DNA of 64,000 nt from ZC4RG35 sp040878345 (GTDB lineage: Bacteria; Actinomycetota; Acidimicrobiia; Spongiisociales; ZC4RG35), in contig JBBDML010000005.1 in assembly GCA_040878345.1 (NCBI GenBank), positions 1-64,000 of the forward strand. The letters run 5' to 3'. Positions 25,245-34,883 of this stretch are shown piece by piece (position 1 is the first letter of the stretch; each line of letters begins with the position of its first letter). Both the position numbers and the translations under genes were made by a program. The notes under the pieces were generated by a model, which ran no database searches, had not been told where the DNA came from, and saw only the letters and a program-made list of their open reading frames with translations.

Positions 25245-25718
25245 TCAGTCGCAGGGGTCCTGATTGGAGGGGATGCCGGCGAGCACCTTCTCCGAGATCT
25301 CGGCGAGTGAAGCGAGCTGGTCAGCGGTCAGGGCGTCGACCATGAGCTGACGGACGTCCTCTTGGTGTACCGGGGCAGCCTTCTCGATGGCGAGGCGTCC
25401 CGCAGGGGTGAGGCTCACCCACAGACCCCGTCCGTCGCTCTCGCACACGACTCGCTCGACCAGGCCTCGTGCCTCCATCCTCTTCATGTGGTGGGAGAGG
25501 CGGCTCTTCTCCCACTGGATCTCGGCCCCGAGCTCGAAAGCGCGAAGGACGCCGGTCGGCGCCTCGGCCAGCGCACTGAGGACCTCGTAGTCCGGGAGCG
25601 ACAGTCCCGTCTCCATCATCAGGTTCCGATGGATTTGGGTTGCCAGGCTGACACTCATCCTTTGAAAGGCGCGCCAGGCGCGGGCCTGGTCCTGGTTCAA
25701 GATGCCGGTGCCGGTCAT
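25245..25718 (-). CDS. MarR-family transcriptional regulator
   Basis: The 157-residue winged-helix protein has the MarR core: LPDYEVLSALAEAPTGVLRA, recognition helix region WEKSRLSHHMKRMEARGLVE and wing RVVCESDGRGLWVSLTPAG. MarR proteins are dimers that leave DNA on ligand binding or oxidation. It is divergent from yceI, and a perfect 6-2-6 palindrome lies between them, so it probably represses yceI and perhaps itself. Confidence 0.92.
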   Translation of the reverse strand: MTGTGILNQDQARAWRAFQRMSVSLATQIHRNLMMETGLSLPDYEVLSALAEAPTGVLRAFELGAEIQWEKSRLSHHMKRMEARGLVERVVCESDGRGLWVSLTPAGRLAIEKAAPVHQEDVRQLMVDALTADQLASLAEISEKVLAGIPSNQDPCD

Positions 25719-25741
25719 GAGCCAAGGCTACCAGCTGACGG

Positions 25742-25788
25742 TTGACATGTCATCCAAAAGCCGATATGGTGATAGTTGATACATCAAC
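25742..25788 (+). promoter_or_regulatory. yceI promoter with MarR-type operator
   Basis: TTGACA (25742-25747), 17 bases, TATGGT (25765-25770). The palindrome GTTGATACATCAAC (25775-25788) begins 4 bases after the -10 element, covering the expected transcription start. This fits direct repression by the divergent MarR protein. An AAGGAGAG ribosome site follows before ATG 25811. Confidence 0.75.
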
Positions 25789-25810
25789 CTATTCTCGGTA
25801 AGGAGAGAAG

Positions 25811-26380
25811 ATGACCACCCAGACAGACCTCACCCGGATGATCCAGCGGGGCGACCTGACCGGCGACTATGTGATCGACCCCAACCACAGCCGGTTCGGC
25901 TTCGTGGCCAGACACGCCATGGTCACCAAGGTTCGGGGCCAGTTCAATCAGTTCGAGGGGACCCTTCACCTCGATGGCGACGACCCATCCGCCTCACACG
26001 GTGAGCTCATCATCGAGGTGGCCAGCATCGACACCAGGAATCAGGACCGCGACGCCCACATCCGGAGCAACGACTTCCTGGGGCTGGACCAGTACCCGCA
26101 GATCCAGTTCAAGACCACCCGTATCGTGGGAGAAGGCGACCAATTCAAGGTCATAGGTGACCTCAGCGTGCGGGGCGTCATCCGGCCGGTTGCTCTCGAC
26201 GTGAATGTGATCGGGAGCACCATCGATCCCTGGGGCAACACCCGGGTCGGGTTCGAGGGGGCGACCAGCATCAACCGAAAGGACTGGGGGGTCAACTGGA
26301 ATGCTGTCCTCGAGGCCGGCGGTGTGCTGGTCTCCGAGAAGGTGACCCTCGAGTTCGAGATCGCCGCGATCAAGAAGTAG
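25811..26380 (+). CDS. YceI-family lipid-binding protein
   Basis: The 189-residue protein folds as the YceI lipocalin-like barrel: GDYVIDPNHSRFGFVARHAM, VRGQFNQFEGTLHLD, DAHIRSNDFLGLDQYPQIQF and the final SEKVTLEFEIAAIKK. The family binds isoprenoid chains. There is no signal peptide, so this one is cytoplasmic, as usual in actinobacteria. Its promoter overlaps a MarR-type palindrome, and it is paired with the divergent MarR gene. Confidence 0.92.
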   Translation: MTTQTDLTRMIQRGDLTGDYVIDPNHSRFGFVARHAMVTKVRGQFNQFEGTLHLDGDDPSASHGELIIEVASIDTRNQDRDAHIRSNDFLGLDQYPQIQFKTTRIVGEGDQFKVIGDLSVRGVIRPVALDVNVIGSTIDPWGNTRVGFEGATSINRKDWGVNWNAVLEAGGVLVSEKVTLEFEIAAIKK

Positions 26381-26441
26381 CGCTCAGAGGATGCACGTGG
26401 TGTCGCTCAGCGCGCCCTCGTGCAAATGCATGGAAGAGGAG

Positions 26442-26534
26442 CGGAGGCGGACGGGAATCGAACCCGCCAGGGATCGCATCGACCCCTCACCGGTTTTGAA
26501 GACCGGGGGACCCACCAGGCGTCCGGACGCCTCC
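26442..26534 (-). tRNA. selC: tRNA-Sec (UCA anticodon, selenocysteine)
   Basis: The 93-base gene on the minus strand has acceptor GGAGGCG paired with CGCCTCC, a long D stem, an anticodon stem CCGGT/ACCGG with loop CTTCAAA (anticodon TCA, plus-strand 26497-26499), a long variable arm and a T arm GGGTTCGATTCCC. The size, long variable arm and UCA anticodon define selenocysteine tRNA, which reads UGA with SelB. CCA is not encoded. No selA, selB or selD gene is in the window. Confidence 0.93.
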
Positions 26535-26617
26535 ATGGCTGGCAGGCCCGAGGTTAGGGACGAGAGTCGGTGGGGTATGTCGGGAACCAAGAAGGTGGTC
26601 GTAGCATTTGATACCGA

Positions 26618-27388
26618 ATGCCTGAGAGAAGCTTCGGACGCGTGGTCCGATACCGGCGGACCAAGTTAGGGCTCAGCCAGGCGAAGCTGGGCCAGCTGGT
26701 GGGGCGCTCACCCGCCACGGTCCGGTCTTGGGAGTCGGACAAGAGCATCCCTAGGGACTCCAAGGTGCTGGCAACCCTGGCCGCCATCCTCGGTGTCGAT
26801 GAGCGAACCATGTTCAACAAGGCGGGTGTCGAGCCCCCGGCCGTGGTGGAGACCAGCCCGACGATCGAGGAAGCGCTCGCCACTCTCGCGCCCGAGGGAA
26901 GCGAGCCGCTTCCAGCCGGGGCGGTCGCCGCGTTCCACGAGTTGGAGTCGGACCAGGAGCCGGCTGTCGAGGAGGAGGCGAAGTCGGCGTCGGTGCTGGT
27001 CGAGTCGAAGGTCCCTCCTGACATGGAGGGCCCGGAAGGGTTGGGGCCCGATCTCCTCATCGACCTCGAGCCCGATGCGGTCGCGCCGCCCGTGGAGCCC
27101 AGGCACCTGCCGGCCCCGGTGCCGGTGGCCCCGATCGTCGCGCCTCCGCCGGTTCCCCACCCGGTGACGGAGCCGAGAGGGCCCTACATCTACACCGTTC
27201 CGGCCCCCCCGGTCACCGAGCCCTCGTATGTCGAGGAATCGAGCCAGAAGCAGCTCTATCGGGTCAGGACCCTGGCAACCGTCGTCGGGCTGGTGGCTCT
27301 GGTGATAGCGCTGCTGTGGGCGACGACCGAGGGGCTCGACGCTCTCGGGACCTGGTGGGACGACTTCACCGGAACTCTTCGACTGTGA
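26618..27388 (+). CDS. XRE-family DNA-binding protein with C-terminal membrane anchor
   Basis: The 256-residue protein has an N-terminal helix-turn-helix (about 5-65: LGLSQAKLGQLVGRSPATVR, SWESDKSIPR). Next comes a long acidic, then Pro/Val-rich linker (residues 80-205) and one membrane segment at about 216-235 (TLATVVGLVALVIALLWATT) with a short outside tail. The layout is like RodZ (cytoplasmic HTH, Pro-rich spacer, one helix), but there is no RodZ outer domain. It could link DNA or cytoskeleton to the membrane. It lies next to tRNA-Sec and is followed by the short-ORF region. Confidence 0.75.
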   Translation: MPERSFGRVVRYRRTKLGLSQAKLGQLVGRSPATVRSWESDKSIPRDSKVLATLAAILGVDERTMFNKAGVEPPAVVETSPTIEEALATLAPEGSEPLPAGAVAAFHELESDQEPAVEEEAKSASVLVESKVPPDMEGPEGLGPDLLIDLEPDAVAPPVEPRHLPAPVPVAPIVAPPPVPHPVTEPRGPYIYTVPAPPVTEPSYVEESSQKQLYRVRTLATVVGLVALVIALLWATTEGLDALGTWWDDFTGTLRL

Positions 27389-27463
27389 CCTTCGAGAAAT
27401 CCGATGCGGCAGGCGGGCGGCTGTGGCACACTTCCCTCACCAGAGAAAGGAGGTGGTCCCAAG

Positions 27464-27629
27464 TTGTCTGAATGTCTTAGGACTCTGGAGGTGGCCGAGC
27501 GCTGAGCTGCGCCGACCGCTGCGCCGCTCCCCTTCGGGGATGGTGGCGACTCCAATCTCGGACCACCCGGCTCCGGCTATCACGGTCAAAGTCCACCCGT
27601 GGCGAGCAATCGAGAAACGCCGGATCTGA
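27464..27629 (+). other. Short SD-led ORF with internal SD and a +1-frame continuation
   Basis: A strong ribosome site AAAGGAGGTGG (27448-27456 region) stands before TTG 27464, which opens a 13-codon ORF (MSECLRTLEVAER) ending at TGA 27503. An SD-like GGAGGTGG (27487-27494) lies inside it, 8 bases before the stop. The +1 frame is open from before the stop to TGA 27627 and ends with MVATPISDHPAPAITVKVHP and a basic tail (ATG 27540). GGTGGTCC at the SD and GGACCACC near 27559 can pair. It may be a frameshifted small protein, two small ORFs or a regulatory leader. A terminator follows. Confidence 0.4.
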
Positions 27630-27635
27630 CGCGTA

Positions 27636-27669
27636 GGAGAGCCCCCGTGCTTCGCGCCGGGGGCTCTCC
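27636..27669. terminator. Strong hairpin between the short ORF and the cysteine synthase gene
   Basis: GGAGAGCCCCCG (27636-27647) and CGGGGGCTCTCC (27658-27669) form a perfect 12-base stem with a 10-base loop. It sits between two convergent transcripts and probably stops both. No T-run follows on the plus strand. Confidence 0.75.
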
Positions 27670-27674
27670 GATTC

Positions 27675-28631
27675 TCAGGATGGGTCGAGACCGTGCCCGA
27701 CCATCCATTCGTCGTTGAACACCTTCGAGAGATAGCCGCGTCCCGAGTCGGGGACGATCACCACCACCATTCTCGAACTGTCCACCAGGGCAACCTGTAG
27801 GGCAGCGTGCATCGCCATCCCACCCGAACCTCCGGTGAGGATCCCTTCGACCCGCGCCAGCCTCCGCGCCATGGCGAACGACTCGGCGTCGGTGACCTCG
27901 ATGAAACGATCGATCACGCTCAGGTCGACGGTCTCCGGGTAGAAGTCCTCTCCAACCCCCTCGACCAGGTACTGGTGGATTTCACCTTCGGGGCCCTGGG
28001 TGTAGATGGAGCCTTCGGGGTCGGCGCCCACCACCTCGATGTCCGGGTTCATCCCTTTGAGGTATCTGCCCGCTCCGGTAATGGTCCCCCCGGTTCCCAC
28101 CCCGGAGACGTAGACCCTCACCTGGCCATCGGTCTGCCGCCATATCTCCGGCCCGGTGGTCTCGAAGTGGGACTGGGGGTTCGCCAGGTTGGTGTACTGG
28201 TCGGGGTGGAATGCGCCCTCGATCTCTCGGGCCAGGCGTCTGGCCACCCCGTAGTACGAGTCCGGGTCGTCGGGGCCCAACTCGGTGGGGGTGACCACAA
28301 CCTCGACTCCATAGGCTGTCAGCAGGGCCTGCTTCTCCTTGGAGACCTTGTCGGGAACGGTGCAGATCACGCGGTACCCTCGGATCGCGGCGACCAGGGC
28401 CAGCCCCACGCCGGTGTTGCCCGACGTCGGCTCGATGATCGTCCCGCCCGGCTCGAGCCCGCCCTCTGCCTCGGCGCGGTCGATCATGGCCAATGCGATC
28501 CGGTCCTTTACCGAGCCTCCGGGATTGGTGGTCTCCAGCTTGGCCACCAGATTCCCTTGGGGGTGGAGGCGGGACAGCCTGACCAACGGCGTGCGCCCGA
28601 TGGTGGCGAGGATGTCGTCATGGATCTCCAC
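27675..28631 (-). CDS. PLP-dependent cysteine / cystathionine beta-synthase
   Basis: The 318-residue fold-type II enzyme has the PLP lysine in NPGGSVKDRIAL, the phosphate loop SGVGTGGTITGAGRYLKG, and PTSGNTGVGLA for substrate binding. The C-terminal words GSGGMAMHAALQVA and VPDSGRGYLSKVFNDEWM are closer to actinobacterial cystathionine beta-synthase than to CysK. That enzyme normally has two CBS domains after residue 320; here the chain stops before them, so it is a catalytic-domain-only form. Translation starts at GTG 28631. It makes cysteine or cystathionine; which one cannot be settled by eye. Confidence 0.85.
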   Translation of the reverse strand: MEIHDDILATIGRTPLVRLSRLHPQGNLVAKLETTNPGGSVKDRIALAMIDRAEAEGGLEPGGTIIEPTSGNTGVGLALVAAIRGYRVICTVPDKVSKEKQALLTAYGVEVVVTPTELGPDDPDSYYGVARRLAREIEGAFHPDQYTNLANPQSHFETTGPEIWRQTDGQVRVYVSGVGTGGTITGAGRYLKGMNPDIEVVGADPEGSIYTQGPEGEIHQYLVEGVGEDFYPETVDLSVIDRFIEVTDAESFAMARRLARVEGILTGGSGGMAMHAALQVALVDSSRMVVVIVPDSGRGYLSKVFNDEWMVGHGLDPS

Positions 28632-28716
28632 GGGCCAGGAGGCTAGGGCTGGTTTGACGCGGGGATGTCAGCTATGCCCCAGACGGGGTCGTCGAGAGTC
28701 TCCCTAACCTGGGCCG

Positions 28717-29604
28717 GTGGCCGCCATCGTCAAGTATGCCTGGTCCGTCCTGGTGTTCAACATCGGGGTGATCCTGATGGGCGCCGTGGTGCGGGCCACG
28801 GGCAGTGGGGCCGGCTGCGGGCCATCCTGGCCCACGTGTCAGGGTGAGCTGATCCCAGAGTTGGAGGGGGCGACCTCCATCGAATTCGCCCATCGTGCGC
28901 TGAGCGGAGTCGCTCTCGTCATGGTGCTTGCCCTGGCCATCTGGGTCTGGCGCCACACTGCCTCTCACGCCCCGGCGCGGAGGGGCGCCGCGCTCTCGGT
29001 GGTGGCAATCGTCGGGGAGGCCCTGATCGGGGCGATGATCGTCCTGGCCGAGTGGGTGGCCAACGACGCCTCTGCGGCGAGAGCCTTTGCCGTCCCCCTC
29101 CACCTGGTGAACACGCTCTTCCTGCTGGGGGCCCTGACCGTGACCATCTTCTGGCTCTCCGGGGGTGGTCGCCTCGACTGGTCCATGCGGCGAGGCGTGA
29201 CCCGCGCCGTGATCATCGGGGGGGCTGCGTTGGTCCTCCTCTTCGCCACCGGAGCCATCACGGCTCTGGCCGACACCCTGTTCCCCAAGGGCGGGGGGGA
29301 CCTGACCAGTGCCGCCCACTTCCTCACCCGGCTCCGCATCGTTCACCCCATCCTGGCCGTGACCGCCGCCTCGGCGGGTTGGTGGGTGGCTGGTCGGGTA
29401 AGGCTGCCGCGGGGTAGGCCGGCACGGGCCCTCCCGATCCTGGTCGGGCTGATGCTGGTCACCGGAGCGCTCAACATCACATTGGGTGTCCCGGTGGTGA
29501 TCCAGATCACTCACCTTGCCCTGGCCGACGTCCTGTGGGTGGCCTACGTGCTGACCTCGGCGGGTGCGCTCGCCGTCCCGGCGCCGTTGTCGATCAGGTC
29601 TTGA
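28717..29604 (+). CDS. ctaA: Heme A synthase (COX15/CtaA family)
   Basis: The 295-residue membrane protein has eight hydrophobic segments. In the first loop Cys34 and Cys41 (CGPSWPTC) match the conserved disulfide pair of CtaA. His residues for heme sit in membrane segments (EFAHRALSG, PLHLVNTLFLLG, LRIVHPILAV, QITHLALADVLW). CtaA oxidises heme O to heme A for aa3-type oxidase. The GTG start at 28717 is used. Its end overlaps the convergent soxR gene by about 10 bases. No ctaB or oxidase genes are near. Confidence 0.92.
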   Translation: MAAIVKYAWSVLVFNIGVILMGAVVRATGSGAGCGPSWPTCQGELIPELEGATSIEFAHRALSGVALVMVLALAIWVWRHTASHAPARRGAALSVVAIVGEALIGAMIVLAEWVANDASAARAFAVPLHLVNTLFLLGALTVTIFWLSGGGRLDWSMRRGVTRAVIIGGAALVLLFATGAITALADTLFPKGGGDLTSAAHFLTRLRIVHPILAVTAASAGWWVAGRVRLPRGRPARALPILVGLMLVTGALNITLGVPVVIQITHLALADVLWVAYVLTSAGALAVPAPLSIRS

Positions 29605-30055
29605 CCCGACCCTCCTCCCGTTTGTCACCCATCAAGTAGCGGGGCCCGGTGCCCCTGGCGGAGGCGACATCCCCCGGGTTGAACAGGGCACAGCTCCTCA
29701 GTGAGAGGCAGCCACACCCGATGCAGTCGGCCAACTCGTCACGGAGGGCGGTCAGCTCGCTGATCTGTGAGTCGAGACGTTGTCGCCACGACCTCGACAA
29801 TCTCTCCCAGTCGGCCCTGGTAGGCGTGCTGTCGTGGGGGAGGGTGGCCAGGGCGTTGGCCAGCTCGGCCAATGACAACCCGACCTCCTGGCCGGCCCTG
29901 ATCAGAGCCACCCTTCGAAGAGTGGCCCTGGGATAGCGACGCTGGTTCCCGTCGGTCCGGGTCGAGGCGATGAGGCCCTTGGTCTCGTAGAAGCGCAGCG
30001 CCGATGTGGCGACCCCGGAGCGATCCGCCAATTCGCCGATTGTCAGCCATTCCAT
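29594..30055 (-). CDS. soxR: Redox-sensitive transcriptional activator SoxR
   Basis: The 153-residue MerR-family protein has the N-terminal winged helix (WLTIGELADRSGVATSALRF, YETKGLI), a dimerisation helix, and the SoxR iron-sulfur signature C111-x2-C114-x-C116-x5-C122 (CIGCGCLSLRSC). The [2Fe-2S] centre senses redox-cycling compounds. A SoxR-box-like sequence sits just upstream at 30068-30086, between soxR and the divergent metallo-hydrolase gene. Confidence 0.95.
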   Translation of the reverse strand: MEWLTIGELADRSGVATSALRFYETKGLIASTRTDGNQRRYPRATLRRVALIRAGQEVGLSLAELANALATLPHDSTPTRADWERLSRSWRQRLDSQISELTALRDELADCIGCGCLSLRSCALFNPGDVASARGTGPRYLMGDKREEGRVKT

Positions 30056-30067
30056 GCGTCCAACTTA

Positions 30068-30086
30068 GCTCAAGTCAGGTTGAAGT
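30068..30086. promoter_or_regulatory. SoxR-box-like palindrome
   Basis: GCTCAAGTCAGGTTGAAGT resembles the SoxR site CCTCAAG-N4-CTTGAGG: CTCAAG, four bases, then GTTGAAG. It lies 13 bases upstream of soxR and about 42 bases upstream of the divergent metallo-hydrolase gene, so either or both may be controlled. Confidence 0.6.
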
Positions 30087-30127
30087 CTGGTCGACGGTGC
30101 GGCAACGCCGCCAACTAGTGTGGCCCC

Positions 30128-30913
30128 ATGTTCCAAGAGATCGGCGTTGGGGTCTTCCGACGGCGCTATGAGTCATTCGACAGCAACGTCGGAGTCGTGG
30201 TGGGAGAGGATGGCCTGCTCATCGTGGACACCAGAGCCACCTTGGCCGAGGGTGACGAGCTGCGGGCCGACCTGGGGAGATTCAGCTCGCTCCCGGTGCG
30301 ATGGGTGGTCAACACCCACTGGCACTGGGACCATGTGTTCGGGAATGCACGGTTTCCCGAGGCTGAGCTGTGGGGTCATCGGCGCGCACGTGAAGTCCTC
30401 CTGTCCCGTCCTGAGGAGATGAAGGAGGGAGCAAAAGAGTGGCTCGACCCGGCCAAGCATGCCGAGATCGACGCGGTCGAGATCGTGGCTCCCCAGATGA
30501 CCTTCTCGGATCGGGTGGGCATCGACATCGGCCGTGCTGTGGATCTCAGCTTTCATGGCCTGGGGCACACCGATGCCGACATTCGCATCCTGGTGGGCGA
30601 TGCCGACGTCATGTTCCTCGGCGACCTGACCGAGGAGGGCGGCCCGCCCTCCTTCGGTGACAGCTATCCAATGATCTGGCCCTTGACCCTGCGTCTCGCT
30701 CTGGGCGACGCCACGGGAGTCATCGTCCCGGGGCACGGTGACGTGGTCGACAGGCTGTTCGTCGAGCAGCAACAGGGGGAGCTGGTTGCCGTAGCAGAGC
30801 TGGCGGCCGCCTGTATCAGCGGTGACATGTCGATAGAGGATGCGGCGAGGAAGGGGCCGTTCCCTGCAGACGTCATGACCGGTGCCATGGAGCGGGCCAT
30901 AGAGGTCGGCTGA
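30128..30913 (+). CDS. MBL-fold metallo-hydrolase
   Basis: The 261-residue protein has the metallo-beta-lactamase fold metal motif HWHWDH (near residue 63, HxHxDH), further ligands in GLGHTDADI and FLGDLTEEGG, and a final HGDV (VPGHGDVVDR). It should bind two metal ions and hydrolyse an unknown ester or thioester. It is divergent from soxR across a SoxR-box-like site, hinting at a role in redox or electrophile stress. Confidence 0.85.
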   Translation: MFQEIGVGVFRRRYESFDSNVGVVVGEDGLLIVDTRATLAEGDELRADLGRFSSLPVRWVVNTHWHWDHVFGNARFPEAELWGHRRAREVLLSRPEEMKEGAKEWLDPAKHAEIDAVEIVAPQMTFSDRVGIDIGRAVDLSFHGLGHTDADIRILVGDADVMFLGDLTEEGGPPSFGDSYPMIWPLTLRLALGDATGVIVPGHGDVVDRLFVEQQQGELVAVAELAAACISGDMSIEDAARKGPFPADVMTGAMERAIEVG

Positions 30914-30922
30914 CCTGGAGGC

Positions 30923-32878
<1,956 letters not shown>

Positions 32879-32946
32879 TCAGCTGAAGGTAGCCGTCAAA
32901 GTGCCTCCGGGGCCGGTGGAGCCTGGCCCCAACTACCCTCCGCGCA

Positions 32947-34080
32947 GTGAGAACCCTGCTGGTCTCGGTGGGCTTGATGGTGATGGCGGCCGCCCCTCAG
33001 GAGGTCATCCCGGAGCTCGAGGCCAACGGCTATTACATCGAGCCCGGTTCTGGAGCCACCGAGAGCCTGATCAGCGATGCCGTGTTCGACGGACGAGCCG
33101 ACGGCGGACGCCTCTACATCGTGGTGCTGGCTGCCGAGCCTCCGGGCGGAGCCACCACCTTCGCCGACTCGGTCCTCGACGAGATGGAGGAGGGCTACAT
33201 CCTCACCGTGGCTCCCGAGAGCGTCGGATATGCAGGTGACAACAGCTTCTGGTCGGCCGATCAGATGGACCGGGCGGTCGGCGCCTCCCTAGACGGGTCG
33301 AGCGACGACGACGTGGTGCGTCTCTTCATCGGGGAGCTGGTGCCAGACCCGGGTGGGGAGGGCACCGCTCCCACACCCACCGAGGCTCCCGGCTCCACCG
33401 AAGGCGGCGGCTTGGGGTGGATCTGGTTGCTGCTGCTTGTCGGCGGTGGCCTCCTCGTCTTCTGGATGATGAGCCGGGGCTCCCGCCAGGCACCCGATCT
33501 CACCAGTGTGAGGGACCTGGCGCGTGCCAAGCTGAATCAAGTGGCAAACGACATCATCGAACTAGAGGACGAGGTGCTTCTCAGTGAGGACATACGGGTG
33601 AAGGAGCACTACCAACGGGCCTCACAGACCTACTCGACGGCCATGTCCACTGTGGAGGATGCCAACACCGCGCCGGCGCTGATGACGGTGAGCACCTCCC
33701 TCGACGAGGCGATCTGGGAGCTCGATTGCGCCGAGGCGTTGTTGGACGGCAAGCCCCTTCCTCCCAAGCCGGAGCCGCCAAAGCCAGCGGCTCCCGCCGA
33801 GACGGTCGCGGTGCCTTCGGAGCCGCAGGCGCCCGAGTATCAGCGCAGATCGCAAAGACAGTCCTCTTTCGGCTCCTCCGAGCTGATGAATGTGCTCATG
33901 GCGATCCTGGCCTCTCAGGGGATGCGGGGCGGAGGGGGCTGGGGTGGCTATCAGGGCGGCGGTTCCACCCCGGGATGGCCCGGCTCCGGCGGGGGGCCCC
34001 GCTCAAGTGGCGGGGGGATGCGGAGGCCCACAGGAGGGATGGGCCGGATCAGGGGCGGCGGTCGCCGCCGCGGCGGCTGA
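32947..34080 (+). CDS. TPM-domain-like membrane protein with Gly-rich tail
   Basis: The 377-residue protein starts at GTG 32947. It has a signal-like N-terminus and an outside domain (about 18-135) with the pattern of TPM/Psb32 proteins (GYYIEPGSGATESLI, LYIVVLAAEPPGGATTFADS). A Pro/Thr linker leads to one membrane segment (WIWLLLLVGGGLLVFWMMSR, about 158-177), then a cytoplasmic helical domain and a Gly/Arg-rich tail (GGGGWGGYQGGG). It lies 62 bases before pspA and the two are likely cotranscribed, suggesting a joint role in membrane stress. Family assignment is by pattern. Confidence 0.65.
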   Translation: MRTLLVSVGLMVMAAAPQEVIPELEANGYYIEPGSGATESLISDAVFDGRADGGRLYIVVLAAEPPGGATTFADSVLDEMEEGYILTVAPESVGYAGDNSFWSADQMDRAVGASLDGSSDDDVVRLFIGELVPDPGGEGTAPTPTEAPGSTEGGGLGWIWLLLLVGGGLLVFWMMSRGSRQAPDLTSVRDLARAKLNQVANDIIELEDEVLLSEDIRVKEHYQRASQTYSTAMSTVEDANTAPALMTVSTSLDEAIWELDCAEALLDGKPLPPKPEPPKPAAPAETVAVPSEPQAPEYQRRSQRQSSFGSSELMNVLMAILASQGMRGGGGWGGYQGGGSTPGWPGSGGGPRSSGGGMRRPTGGMGRIRGGGRRRGG

Positions 34081-34142
34081 GCCAATCGCAGCCACCGGGC
34101 CGATCTCTACACTCCTGCCCAACGAGCCGAGAAGGAGTCGAG

Positions 34143-34853
34143 ATGCTGAAGAAGTGGTGGGCCTACATCAAGGCTTGGTTCAAGGGAGCCTCAGAACAGG
34201 CGATGGACCCCGAGGTGGAGATCCAGATGGCCATCGACGAGGCCAAGGGCCGGGACCAGGACCTGAGGAACCAGGCCGCCAAGGTGATCGCCCACAAGAC
34301 CCAGCTCGAGAGCCAGATCGAGAGGTCGGCCGGCTCGGTGGGTGAGGCCAAGGAAATGGCAAAACAGGCCCTCATGCGCGCCGACGCCGCCCAAAAGAAC
34401 GGGGACCCGGCGGGAGTCACCAAGTGGACCCAGGCTGCCCAGTCTCTGGCGATGAAGCTCCAAGCGTCGGAGAACAACCTCTCATCTTTGCGTGGACAGT
34501 TCGCGGTCGCAGTCGGTCAGTCCGACCAGGCGAAGGAGGCAGTTCAGGCCAACGCCATGAAGCTCCAGGAGCTGTCCGCCAAGCGGATGGAGATGCTCGG
34601 CTCGCTCCAGCAGGCAAAGATGCAGGAGGCGGTCAATTCGGCGGTTCAGTCGATGACCAGCTCCATGGGGGACACCGGGCCGAGCCTCGACACCGTGGAG
34701 GCCAAGATCGAACAGCGCAAGGCCGAGGCCATGGCCAGGGCCGAGCTCCACGAGGCCACCCCGGAAGGGGCCGAGGCGGAATTGCGTCAGGCCGTGAGCA
34801 TGAGCGAGGCCGATGCCAAGCTGGAGGAGCTGCGGGCAGAGCTTGGTATTTGA
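34143..34853 (+). CDS. pspA: PspA/IM30-family membrane-stress protein
   Basis: From ATG 34143 (GAAGGAG site upstream) the product is 236 residues of almost continuous heptad-type helix, as expected for PspA/IM30/Vipp1, which polymerises on stressed membranes. The N-terminal amphipathic start MLKKWWAYIKAWFKGASEQA is followed by DPEVEIQMAIDEAKGRDQDL, as in the family. The tail (AEAELRQAVSMSEADAKLEE) is actinobacterial in style. The TPM-like gene upstream and SixA gene downstream probably share its transcript. Confidence 0.88.
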   Translation: MLKKWWAYIKAWFKGASEQAMDPEVEIQMAIDEAKGRDQDLRNQAAKVIAHKTQLESQIERSAGSVGEAKEMAKQALMRADAAQKNGDPAGVTKWTQAAQSLAMKLQASENNLSSLRGQFAVAVGQSDQAKEAVQANAMKLQELSAKRMEMLGSLQQAKMQEAVNSAVQSMTSSMGDTGPSLDTVEAKIEQRKAEAMARAELHEATPEGAEAELRQAVSMSEADAKLEELRAELGI

Positions 34854-34883
34854 GCCTCAGCGGGTAGCAGCCCGCGGAGATGA

